From: Phyllostachys edulis
Taxonomy: Eukaryota; Streptophyta; Magnoliopsida; Poales; Poaceae
Reading direction: 5' to 3'
DNA length: 64,000 nucleotides
Assembly: GCA_036346405.1 (NCBI GenBank)
Contig: CM070548.1
Coordinates: 64,070,877-64,134,876 of the forward strand
A program made the position numbers and the translations under genes. Below the pieces are notes generated by a model. That model worked only from the letters and a program-made list of their open reading frames with translations, was not told where the DNA came from and did not search any database. This document shows, piece after piece, positions 12,377 through 23,100 of the stretch (position 1 is the first letter of the stretch; every line of letters starts with the position of its first letter).

Positions 12377-12402
12377 GTGCCTGTGCCTGTGCTTATATAT
12401 AC

Positions 12403-13560
12403 CGGTCACTTTACATCAGAGAAAGATGGGTACTACAAATTGTGGATGGGAAGCTTCTGAAGAAAATACAAGAGGAGAGAGGATATAAAACAAGCCGAAC
12501 AGGATAAGCGACGATTGAAATATGAGAGAAGACATCGTTTGTAGTAACTTCACTCCATTGCATTTGACTTGTCGTACTCATCGCCCATGAGTATTATATA
12601 GGTATATTTGTGTATCTACTACTGCACTGCATGTCTGCATACAGTCCATGTACCGTTGCGTGCTTTCTTGGATTGACGTGGCTTACACCGTTTGTGTTTC
12701 CGGTGTTTAATCCAGATTAACCAGACTTCTTTCTCTTGAGTTTTTATGGCTGATCGGTTGCGCAAGATCTATTGAGGATTGCCTGAATAAAGGTCATATT
12801 AGGATCTTTTTATTTGCGTGATCCGGCCATCTCGCCGTACAACTTTTGTAAAAGCTCACCAGTAGTAACAGTTCTAAAGAAGTAGAGTACTTTTTATTAG
12901 GTTTAGGGTTGGTCCGTCTATATATTTTGGCAGCGAAGAAATCGCATTTCCAGAGAGAGCGCCCGGGGGGCGGGGGTAACCAGCTTGTTTTTTTAATTGA
13001 ATTCACATATTTCAGCAACGCACTAGGAGTAGCTATTTATGGTTCGCATCCATTGGATCTCACAATCTACCGGCTGTAAGGGATTCCAATTCTACCGATC
13101 GAACGGCACGTATGTATACAAAGATTTGAGGTAGACCAAATGGACGGCCTTGATGACGGCATGCAGCTTGCATTTCTTCTAGCCATGCATCATGCATTTC
13201 ATTCTAGATTCCAATTAAGCAGTTTATTCCTTCTTCTTTCCTTCTTAAAAAAAAAGTTTTCGTGGTTGTCACCTACCAACCCTAATCCTCCTACGTCAAT
13301 CATGTGGCCTCGGTAGATGCATCCATGAATTACTATATTTAAAGGCCGGTGGAAATGGCTGTCACGGGTGGTACACATCACCAGCAAATTGTGCGTCGTC
13401 CGATTGCATTCGATTGTCTTTAGGCCGTTCGATCGGATCAGGCACCCACAGGACAGGGGTCAAAGCTCTATCCCAACGAGCTCCACGCGTTCCCACCTGG
13501 CGCTCGCCTGTTCGTTCCCCTAGCTCCTTGTTGGCAGCAGCGCCATCTTCTCTTCTCTGC
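12403..13560. other. Intergenic DNA, nothing recognised
   Basis: Ordinary AT-rich sequence with one C/G run near 12960-12975. No gene, RNA or well-bounded repeat can be supported. Confidence 0.4.
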
Positions 13561-13569
13561 ATCCGATCT

Positions 13570-14170
13570 TCAGTGCGCCTCTGCTCACCTTGATTAGCGT
13601 CGCCTCACCTCCGACCGCCTCTTCCCCCCTCACCACCCCCTCAATTTTCCCAGCCACCACCTCCGCCCCCTCCCCCCCCCCCTCGGTCTCCCTCCCCAGC
13701 CATCTCGGTGCCTCCCTCTTCCTCCCTCGCCGCCCCCTCGGTCTCCCTCCCCAGCCACCTCGACGCCTTCCTCTTCCTCCCTCGCTGCCCCCTCGGTATC
13801 CCTCCAACCGCCTCCGCTCCCTCCCTCTCCAAGGATGTGGAGCGTGGTCGGCGGTGGTGGTTTAGACCAGGTAGGAGAGGGAGAGACTGGGCTAGGGACC
13901 TCCGCGATCATCGCTATCTGTGACCTACCGCCCCTGGGCCTCCTCACCGCTCCTCCTAGGGTTGGACGGTGTCCTTGCTACACGCCCCTCCCAGCGCGCT
14001 CGCGGAACCTCCTCGCTCGACCTCTGCGCCTCCTCCCCTCGCCCTGCCCTTCTCCTCCATCCTGACCGCAGCCCCTCCTATGTCGTGTCTACCCTCTGTT
14101 GCCGCCTCCTCCTTCCAGATCCACCGGCGCCTTCTCCACATGGTGGCGGCCGGCTATAGTGGAGGTCGTG
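13570..14170. repeat. C/T-rich low-complexity tract with internal repeats
   Basis: A strongly pyrimidine-rich plus strand contains a run of ten or more C near 13670 and imperfect repeats of the type CTCGGTCTCCCTCCCCAGCCA at about 13680, 13738 and 13790. All six frames open by composition, giving many overlapping Pro/Ser- or Gly/Arg-rich frames that are not genes. It may be cargo of the Helitron whose 3' end lies at 16998. Confidence 0.55.
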
Positions 14171-16940
14171 GTGCTCAGTGTCGGTCGAGCCGCAGCCTAG
14201 GGCTACTATGCATTGGAAGGGGCATGCCACCATGCATGATATAGGCGGTGTGGTGGCACAATCTGCAGTGCCACCGAGCCTGATAATTGAATCTTCACTT
14301 AGCTATTTTTATGGGTGTAAGTATTGTTGTGTCACCATGTAGTTCTTATGAATGGTGATACTTTCCAACATGGTGTCAACAACCACTCTTTGTATAATTG
14401 TTTCCTGAAAATTCTCATGTCAAGGCATGTTTGCTGATGGTTGTAATAACTAGCAAATTGTCTATGTACTACTTATGGGGAATAGGTAACATTCCAAATT
14501 ACAAAGTAACACATGGCTAATCATGGTGTCTACAAGATAGCCGGTTCGAGTAATTTCAAGACTAATATAGGGAAATGGTCGGGAAAAGAAAGGAGTTCAG
14601 GTACCCCCTTAATTAATTTTACATTTAAACAATGCTGACCATAATGGGGAAAATACCCCCAATGTAAACTCATAGGGTATTGATCTCCAAGCAAGACAAG
14701 CACCAAAATCTCTAGAGGAAAACCCCAATATGTGGGTGCTTTTCCATCTTCGTTCCAGAATAAAGATGAGGATGACTTTGTTTTGCACATCTTTTTTTTT
14801 ATACTAAGCAATGCCTCAGCACACCTTAAAGATTAAGGAAATGGGATTGATTAATGAAGAAAGAACTTGATATAGTGCATAAATTGGTCTTTGGGGGCAA
14901 AATTATTTAGGCACGCCATGTCCAACACAAAAGCAGCTTCCTGGCTTACAACCCAATGGCAATGGGTATACTTTTAGGATGTGTTGCTCATCTGATGACG
15001 GTGTCCCACGAGATACAGGGATGGATCGTTAGCTATCTAATTGAACGATGTCTTTGATGCCTTTGCACCCTTTTCTCAGTGCCATACCAACTCAGGTTGT
15101 CTTCGAAATGTGTCTATTGATTGCTCGCATCCCATCGTAGTTTTAATTTATTTTGTCTGTTATTTGCCTAAATGCCATGTTTGCCATTTTTTATAATGAT
15201 TAGAGGTAACATGATTGCTAATCATTGCTCTATTTGCTTTAACTATTATGTTTCCCTTTTTTGTTGCTGAAGTAAATGTAGACCGTCACCACCATTTATT
15301 ATGATTTTGCTTCATTACCTTTTCCTATTTTATCATCGTTACTGTTCTCTTCAGCGTTATCCATCACTACCATTTGTTATGCTTCTCCTCCGTTAACTCC
15401 TCCTATTTTAGCGTGCTAGATTTATTCTTCCACGTCATAATAGTTGGATGATGATCATCCTGAGAGCACACCACTCTCGACGACAAAACGAGTTGTTGTG
15501 CCTATCACTTCCTCCGGGTATTTGCCTTTCTATTCTAAAAACTTTGTTTCCCTCTATCAGTCGACAGGCCTTACTAGCATGGCTATCTTCGTCACTGAAC
15601 TTATACCTACATGTTACTGCCCACAGTTAAATGACCAGACCTGTACCGAAAAGCGTCCGTAGACGCTTATTTACTGACCACACAACTACAAAAAAACACT
15701 CCATAGGTAAAACTAAAGCTTCTGCACATACATCTCAGTTCTTAATAGAAATTAATTAAAGATACCCTAACTACATATTTGCAAATAGATCTTCTTATTT
15801 CTGCCATTCATATTCAGCCCATGCATCTATGTTCAAACATAGCTATATATACTTACTTTTTGTTGCTCGGTATTCTTTCCAAAATTGGCTATGTTGCTAT
15901 TGTCGTGACTGAAATTGACACAATGTTGAAGTTTAGATAGTCATGTAGCCTAATTTAGCTTGCATATGTGAAATAATAATAATATAGTTCCTTCACCATC
16001 TAATAGATGTCTATCTCATGCACTTAAACCCACTTCAGGTTCACTCATAAGAATATACTCGCTGTATATTATTTTATCCACATGAATTTACTACTATTTG
16101 TACTTCTCTCTGAGAATTCCTTTCACTTCTCTCAAGTGTTGTCCACCCAAAACTATACTCTAGTGGTTTAATACTTGCACTTCATTTTGTATACACAATG
16201 TATGCATAACTGTTATGCTACTTACTCCCGAAGATATGCTATTTTATTGTATATATGCTTCGCTATTTAGACACCTTATGACTTTTGACACCATATTTTT
16301 GTTGCTACAGCACTTGCTTTCTTACACTGCCGTTTTTCGAGCTCCCTCCTGTTTTCGTATCGTCGTTGCTTCTCAGTCACCTGCATTCCATGGTAGCTTC
16401 CTCATATGTTGTACGCTATAACAGTTCAACCTACAACAGAATTCCTCAAGAATTCAACACACCGATCAATCATCACTCAAAGACCGTCGGTAACCAACAC
16501 TATTATTTTTCCCCTCGCTAACTTTTGTCAGCGTTACCTGGAAAATAGGCAACGATAGATTTATGTTCTATTACATTAGTAGTAAGCAAGGGGCCCCTTT
16601 GATTAATCAAAAAACATATCGATCTATAGTTCTTTACATACCCAAAACGATCCGTTCTCATTGACCTAAATTAAAAACTATTAGTTTGATAGAATTGATT
16701 CAAGAAATCATACTTCTTCTGATTTTAGATTTTGAATTGCTTCTTTTACGGAAAAAAGAAAAATACTATAAGTAAAATAAGATACCTTACTTTTAGTTTA
16801 CTCATGTTTTTTTTCACTTCATTTTCCCTTCCTTTCGATACTCAAGACGTAGCAGACCCGCTTTTACGAAAATGATTTGTTTACAAAAATGACCTATTAG
16901 TGAGGATCACGACCGACAACGAACACAGAAAAATACAGCA
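14171..16940. other. Gene-free DNA upstream of a Helitron 3' end, nothing recognised
   Basis: This stretch is AT-rich with no conserved coding sequence. A 93-codon minus-strand frame at 14530-14811 is the longest smooth frame but matches no family I recognise. The stretch may be the body of the Helitron ending at 16998; its 5' end was not found. Confidence 0.35.
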
Positions 16941-16968
16941 AACTCCTGTTACCTATCGACAGTCACAT

Positions 16969-16998
16969 CCGTGCCAATTGGCACGGGTTAACTTCTAG
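16969..16998 (+). mobile_element. Helitron 3' terminus (hairpin plus CTAG)
   Basis: A perfect 18-base palindrome CCGTGCCAATTGGCACGG (16969-16986) is followed by 8 bases and CTAG (16995-16998), with T as the next base. This is the diagnostic layout of a Helitron 3' end inserted at an AT site. The matching 5' TC end could not be placed, so the element length is unknown and no RepHel coding sequence is visible upstream. Confidence 0.7.
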
Positions 16999-17240
16999 TC
17001 TAAGTAATCAAGCTTCGACACAGACATTTTTCCTTTCATTTTAACGGAGGCAACATACCAAATCCACGTTGTTAGCGGTTTCCCGAGAGATGGCCAAGAA
17101 CTCCTCTAACAGAGTAATCACATCTTTATAACAGCCGAATAACTATCTGGTTGAAAAACCTTATGGATAACAATTAATTCTACAAGTGCATATCAGTCAG
17201 AGCAAGTACTTTTTGTTGCCAAGCCCAAAATATTGCGCGT

Positions 17241-17733
17241 GAATAATTGGCCAGATTTTCCTACTTATAATTTGTAGCCACAACTTATATATAATTATTC
17301 TTGTAAGGCTCAGTTTGGCTCTACGGTGCACACGGCAAACTCGTAGCTTTCTTATGATCATTCTGAAATGGAAGCCACCAGAACACTGGTGATCCAAGGG
17401 GGCTAGAATCATGCTCGCTGAACACCCACCCAATCAACGCCATGATTCCATCTCCCCGTCAGATTCCATCTCCAACTCACTCTTGCATTCTGCATCGCGA
17501 ATAATTGGCCAGGTTTTCCTACTTATAATTTGTGGCCACAACTTATATATAATTATTCTTGCAAGGCTCCGTGTGGCTCTGCGGTGCTACATGGCAAGAT
17601 TGTAGCATTCTTATGATCATTCTGAAATGGAAGCCATCAGAACACTGGTGATCCAAGGGGCCCAACCAATCCCCGCCATGATTCCATCTCCCCGTCAGAT
17701 TCCATCTCCTACTCACTCTTTGCATTCTGCGTC
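17241..17733 (+). repeat. Tandem duplication, two units, period 258 bp
   Basis: Unit 1 starts at 17241 and unit 2 at 17499, both with GAATAATTGGCCAG. They stay closely similar through 'TCATTCTGAAATGGAAGCCA' to CTCACTC...GCATTCTGC. Unit 1 has an extra block near 17402-17428. Differences are scattered substitutions, so the duplication is not very recent. No function is evident. Confidence 0.8.
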
Positions 17734-17862
17734 GCAAGAGGGGTTCGTTGGCACGTGCTCCTCCGGCCAGGCTCCGGCTCCAAACCGTTGAACTGAGGGT
17801 ACCAGAGGGGTTGTTGGCACGGGATCCTGTCACCAGCACGATCGCGTGAGTTCCGTGAGGCT

Positions 17863-18154
17863 GCCAATTTAGAATTTTTTATTAATTAATCTTTATTTTA
17901 TTTTATTTTAAAGTTAACCTCTGCAAACTTTATTTTCAATTCTGAGCGTGACAGTATTGTTTGATCACATTACGACCAGTGACGTGACAAAAAATGCTAT
18001 TTAAAGAACTTATTCTATATCGTGACAGCGTTGTTTTGTCACACCACAGATGGTGGCGTGACACCACTGAGAATTGGAAATAAAGTTCACCGAAGGTTAA
18101 CTTTAAAATAAAATTTTAAAAAATGATTAATTAATAAAAAAATTCGCCAATTCT
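17863..18154. repeat. Foldback element with ~80-bp AT-rich arms
   Basis: The left arm (17863-17943) and right arm (18070-18154) are inverted copies ending GCCAATTTAGAATT and AATTCGCCAATTCT, each containing TTATTAATTAAT and TTTAAAGTTAACC words. The central 125 bases contain GTGACAG and GTCAC words in both orientations. It is followed at 18185-18260 by a partial repeat of its right edge. It resembles a MITE; no clean target duplication was seen. Confidence 0.65.
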
Positions 18155-18834
18155 CCACAATTCTAGGTATATATTAGCAGGGTGTTAATTAATAAAAAAA
18201 AGTTCGCCAATTTACCCTGGTCTCCACAATTCTAGAATTGTATATGTTAGCAGGGCAGATCCACATAGGGCCAACTCAATTTTGGCCCGTAATGATATTA
18301 GACTAATTTTCACCTCTGGTGCTCCTATTAGTCCTAATTTGCTTGTATACATGGTATCTTCGCTCGGTTTTATCCTATGTCCGTCTAATGGCGGATTCAA
18401 AAGCCTCCGTGCCTGCACTTGCTCAAATTTTGTTGTCTCTGCTGCGGCGGCAAGCGCTGCCACCACGGCCGGTAGGAGCCAGAGAGCGAGCTTGCCTAGG
18501 CTTCGAGCGGCGGCCGACGGGAGCGCGGAGCCGGAGAGTGAGCTTGCCCAGACTTCGAAAAATCTCTGGTTCCGCCACTGTGTCCGTCCCTGTATGTTAG
18601 GGACGCACTTGTGTGTACATGTGTTGTGTATGCGTCCGCTGCAACTAGAAATGGTTTGAGATAAATGGAGGGGTTTGCGCAGAACAAAGACCAGACATGG
18701 AATGATCAGTCATGGACACCAGTATGTTCCACTCGCTGGCTATCTGTTGCCGTGACATGGAATCACACTATGTCCATATGATCTGGGACAGCTGTTCGTA
18801 GGCAACATTTCAGGTTGATGGGTTTGGATAGGTG
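18155..18834. other. Intergenic DNA, nothing recognised
   Basis: A GC-rich core at 18420-18560 contains two similar GAGCGAGCTTGCC/GAGTGAGCTTGCC words. Frames across it are short and Ala/Arg-rich by composition. No gene is supported. Confidence 0.35.
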
Positions 18835-19371
18835 CTCCTCCTTTGATTTTTTTTAAAATAATATTATTTTAAAAGATGATTGCAAAATTAAATTGTCGCT
18901 CAAAGATCTATAGCGTCAGTTGAACTGACAATAGGGACACTGTCCTCCACCCAATATTCAGTATTGTTTCTAGAAATTTTTAAATATAGAAAATAAGCTC
19001 AAAAAATTACAATGTTTTTGTAGAGCCTCCCAACACAGTTTAGTTGCTTGTGTGATTTTTCTATAATTTTATCAGTTCTGCATTTTTCTCTCAAATTCAT
19101 TTAAGTATATTATTTGTCGGAATTTCTAAATGTATAAAATGAGCTCCAAAAATTATATTTTTTTTTGGTGAAGGCTCATTACATAGTGGAATGAATTGTG
19201 TAATTTTTTTAGAATTTTATATATTTTAAATTGTCTCTAACAAACACCTTGACATACTCTAGGTAAGAAACACTCATTTATACATAGGAGTATGTCATGG
19301 TTTTTTCGAGACAATTCCATAACATATAAAATTCGAAAAATCACGCAATCCATTACACTATGCAAGGAGTC

Positions 19372-19441
<70 letters not shown>

Positions 19442-19812
19442 ATTTTGAAGCTCATTTTATACATTTAGAAATTCTACAAACAAGATAATTAAATGAATTT
19501 TGGAGAAAAATGCAATGTATAAAATTATGGAAGAATTACACAAGCACCTAAACTATGTCGGGAGACTCCACAAAAAAAAATTGTAATTTTTTGAGCTCAT
19601 TTGCTATATTTAAAATTTTCTAAAAACAGTACTTACTGTATGATGAGGGGGGAACAATGTCCCTGTCACAAGTCGAACTGATGACAGGAGCCTGTCGCGA
19701 GTTCAACTGATGATAGAAACCTAATTTTAAAAAAAATTAGGCGACTCCCTAGTTTTGTAAAAATAAAATAAAATTAGTATTATTTTTTTAAAAAAATCCC
19801 CCTCCTTTAACT
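18835..19812. mobile_element. Large foldback element (~980 bp), arms ~400 bp
   Basis: Reading inward from both ends the strands match: TCCTCCTTTGATTTTTTTTA against AAAGGAGGGGGATTTTTTTA, then CAGTTGAACT, AGAAAATTTTTAAATATAG, CAAAAAATTACAAT and TTTCTAAATGTATAAAATGAGC. The centre is near 19280, flanked by GACATACTCT and AGGAGTATGTC. An AT microsatellite interrupts only the right arm. No coding sequence is present. Words of the type 'CAGTTGAACTGG(T/C)GACAGG' recur in the element at 47190-47470. Confidence 0.75.
19375..19434. repeat. (AT)n microsatellite
   Basis: About 30 AT dinucleotides lie inside the right arm of the foldback element; the left arm has no counterpart, so the run expanded after the inverted repeat formed. 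Confidence 0.95.
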
Positions 19813-20142
19813 AACTGCATAGCCAGCTTTTAATAGATTTTGCTCTACCAGGTCTAAGCTAGTTTAAGCCTTATTTGAAACGCATGAATTTCACATAATA
19901 CTGTTTAAATCCAACAAGAGTCTTATATCTTTCTTTTGTCAACCTTTTTTTTATAAGAGCTTATTCAACTTTCGACTCGGTAGGTTTTTAATAACGGAGG
20001 TTTTGCGTGTGAAGGAAAGATAGTTTCAATTATCCCGAATGGATTCCTCAAATCCATCTCATGCTACAGCATCAAAACATTCTCCAAATGAAAAAATTTA
20101 TGATTAGATCAACTCAAGGGGGCCTGAAATTGAACCACCGGC

Positions 20143-23100
20143 TCAACGGAACAACGGCAAGATACCCCACTGGTGCAAGAAGCCTTCCCCGGTTGTCACC
20201 TCCAGCACCAGGAGAGCCAGCACGGCCAGCATAGCAGCCCGGCCATTCCAGGTCTCAGCGTTCTTCGTCCAGCCCCACTTCCATACAATCACCGGAGGGG
20301 GAAGCTCGTCGCGTTTCGAGTCGTACGCTGCTAGCAGCTCTTCCACGCTTCCAAGTGGTACGAGTGACTGCAAAGGCAATCCACCATACGTCACTGCAAA
20401 TTCTACAGACAACGGTCCTATTTTGCTTCTTGACTAAACATTGCATTTCAGACTATGCTCATTTGGATGCTAATGCTAATTCCTAGTTATGTTCGTATTT
20501 CAATTATATTTGATTTCATTCAATGAATCAATGCTATGTCCAGCGAGAAAGATTGATCAACTTTATTTATTTTCCAACAAATCAGAGTATGGTACTCTAG
20601 AAATCAGAGATAGTACTGAATCTGGAAATGATTCACATAAGTTCCATCACATGCTATTAACAGTTTAATTAACTAAATATATTATTACTAAAACTAGGTA
20701 GATGCCGTAAGTCACTGTTATAAAGTCACCTCGGTTTTTATTCATATTATGTATTGTTCAAACAAGAATAGCAAAGTTCATTCAAAATGGGCAAGTGCCA
20801 AGTTATCAAATGCATGCTTTTGCAGGTCATTTAACTTTGTACTATTCGTAACAACCCGGCCCATCAAAGAGCCCGGAATGTCACCACTATGCTTTTCACT
20901 CTTTTGGTATCAGTTGTTTATATTGTAGATCGAAATTAGTGTGTTGATCATCTCTAGGTAGTAGTATAACTAGGAGAAGTGTTGCTGAAATTTATTAATA
21001 ATGGTTTTAATTTAGAGTGACATTGAATTGAAGTAGCATTCTAGGCTCAAGGTTGGGCTGAGGTGTTACACTATTATTTTTTATTTTCTTCTGGTCCTAA
21101 TTTGCTCTTTGGTATTAATGCTGCTAATGAAGCAAAGTCAGACCCAATTTGCACCGGTATATGATAACTGATATGTAAGCTCATTCAATGACTAAGATAG
21201 GCCAGGAAACTCATTTGACCTGCATTTAACTCTTGAGGTATCCTAACATCTTATCCAACACAACACATGCATATTAGAAGCTGCCACCATCAAATAAGGT
21301 ATAAAACACGAATACACAAAGCACATGATAAGGTATTTTGCATGCCCTATGGACTATGGTAGTTCTTACCTGCCGAGCCTCAAGATTGGAAACTGCCATT
21401 GCACCCACATAAGGCAGGCTTTCAATAACAGCATCAGCAAGATCTGAAATGAATGTGGGTTCACAACCTAATGCAGGAACTCGTCCCCAGTGCTTGATGC
21501 CAGATTCTAAAGCCAACTCCTTGTACTCTACATCGATTTCTTCCAAAGTTTCAATATGTTCGCTGACAAAACTGAAGGGAGAAGACCAGAACAAAAGATG
21601 CGGATGATCCGACTAAAATTGACAGGAGAAAAAAACAGTCCAAAGAAATATGCCAAACAACATGAAGGTTATAAGCAGCATAATGCGTACAGAGTATAAT
21701 TTTAATCACGACAGCAGAAGCCAAGTTAAGAGAAGTAATACCTAATGGGAACAGCTAGAAGGCTCTTTACCCCTCTCTGCCCAAGCTCAATAATTGTCTC
21801 ATCAGTGTAGGGCTTCAGCCATTCCACTGGTCCTACTCGGCTCTGGAGATTCATGAAAATATGTTAGTTCAGAAGAATAGCAACCCGATAGTTCAAACTA
21901 AGATGAACCACCATGTCTTGCTGCTTCTGTAATTCGACCGATTACTTCAAGTATTTGAGGACTAAAGACTAGAGACAAGCAGCCAACACACTGATGTCAT
22001 GCTAATAATACTTAGGCTCCCCATTGGCTGATGAATGCATAGACTACGACAACTGGAGTGGCTTATGTGAAATGCTTAGGCGTCAATCAGATAAAACGGT
22101 CCAATATACATGGTCGCGTGTGTTCCAGAGAGAGAGAGAGGCTAACCTGATAAGCAAGTGTACATGGATTTGTTATTCCTCTTTTTTCAAGTTCCTCCAT
22201 GATAAGATCAACGCACTCTTCCATCTCTACTTTATATGGATCACCAGCTTCTTCTACATATGCCAGAGGAACTCCATGAGCACTGAAAAATATCATGGCC
22301 TGCAAGTTTGATACCTCATCAGATATGATATTTCATTCATCAAAACTTAGCAACTGAAAAGAGTAAGGTTTGTCTAGATTTTGGAAAACAAATGGCTGCA
22401 AGATGGGAACAGTAGGCAAGACACAATTACTTAAATCATTTTCTTTGCCTTATTATAGGTTGTACAGTTTTATATAGATATACTATTCTCTAGCCATGCC
22501 CAGCCAGCCCAGGTGGAACGCGCACGCACAATCCTCATAAAGTCGGCACAATAACTACAGTCGATGGGCCCGGAACGTCTGCTCCCGCGCGCAACGCGAT
22601 TCGACAGTAAAAGCGTATGTGACAGTAATTTGTGTAACAATTTTACTGCCAGTTTTTTGGGCTACGATTACACGGCCGTATACGTCTAACAGTAAAACAC
22701 AACGATTAACAAAGTAATTGTGTAATTTTTTTACTTCCGAATCACATATATTTGTATTATTTTTTCATTGAGCCACGTTTCCACTTTCTCCTCCCGATGC
22801 GTGAACGTATATTACACGCTGAACATATTTCATCCTTCTAATCATGTCACAACGGACTTGTAGTGTATATTGGGACAAGGACCCACGATCTCTGCCACGC
22901 GAGACGTCACGTCTGACAGAAACAAAATGTACCACATGCGAAGTATTTTTTGTGATAATAAGCCTACTGCCAATGGCCACCAAACCCATCATCTGATTTA
23001 CTGCATCAGACATCTACTTTTACTTGTGCGTATACGAACGTTTACTTTATAGATATGCGCCATACTGTTTGAATTTTACCGATGGATGGGGTGGGCGAGG

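Noticed and set aside
13520..14160. Several overlapping 60-105-codon frames on both strands
   Set aside because: They are produced by C/T-rich low-complexity DNA lacking stops; no conserved motif, start context or splice support.
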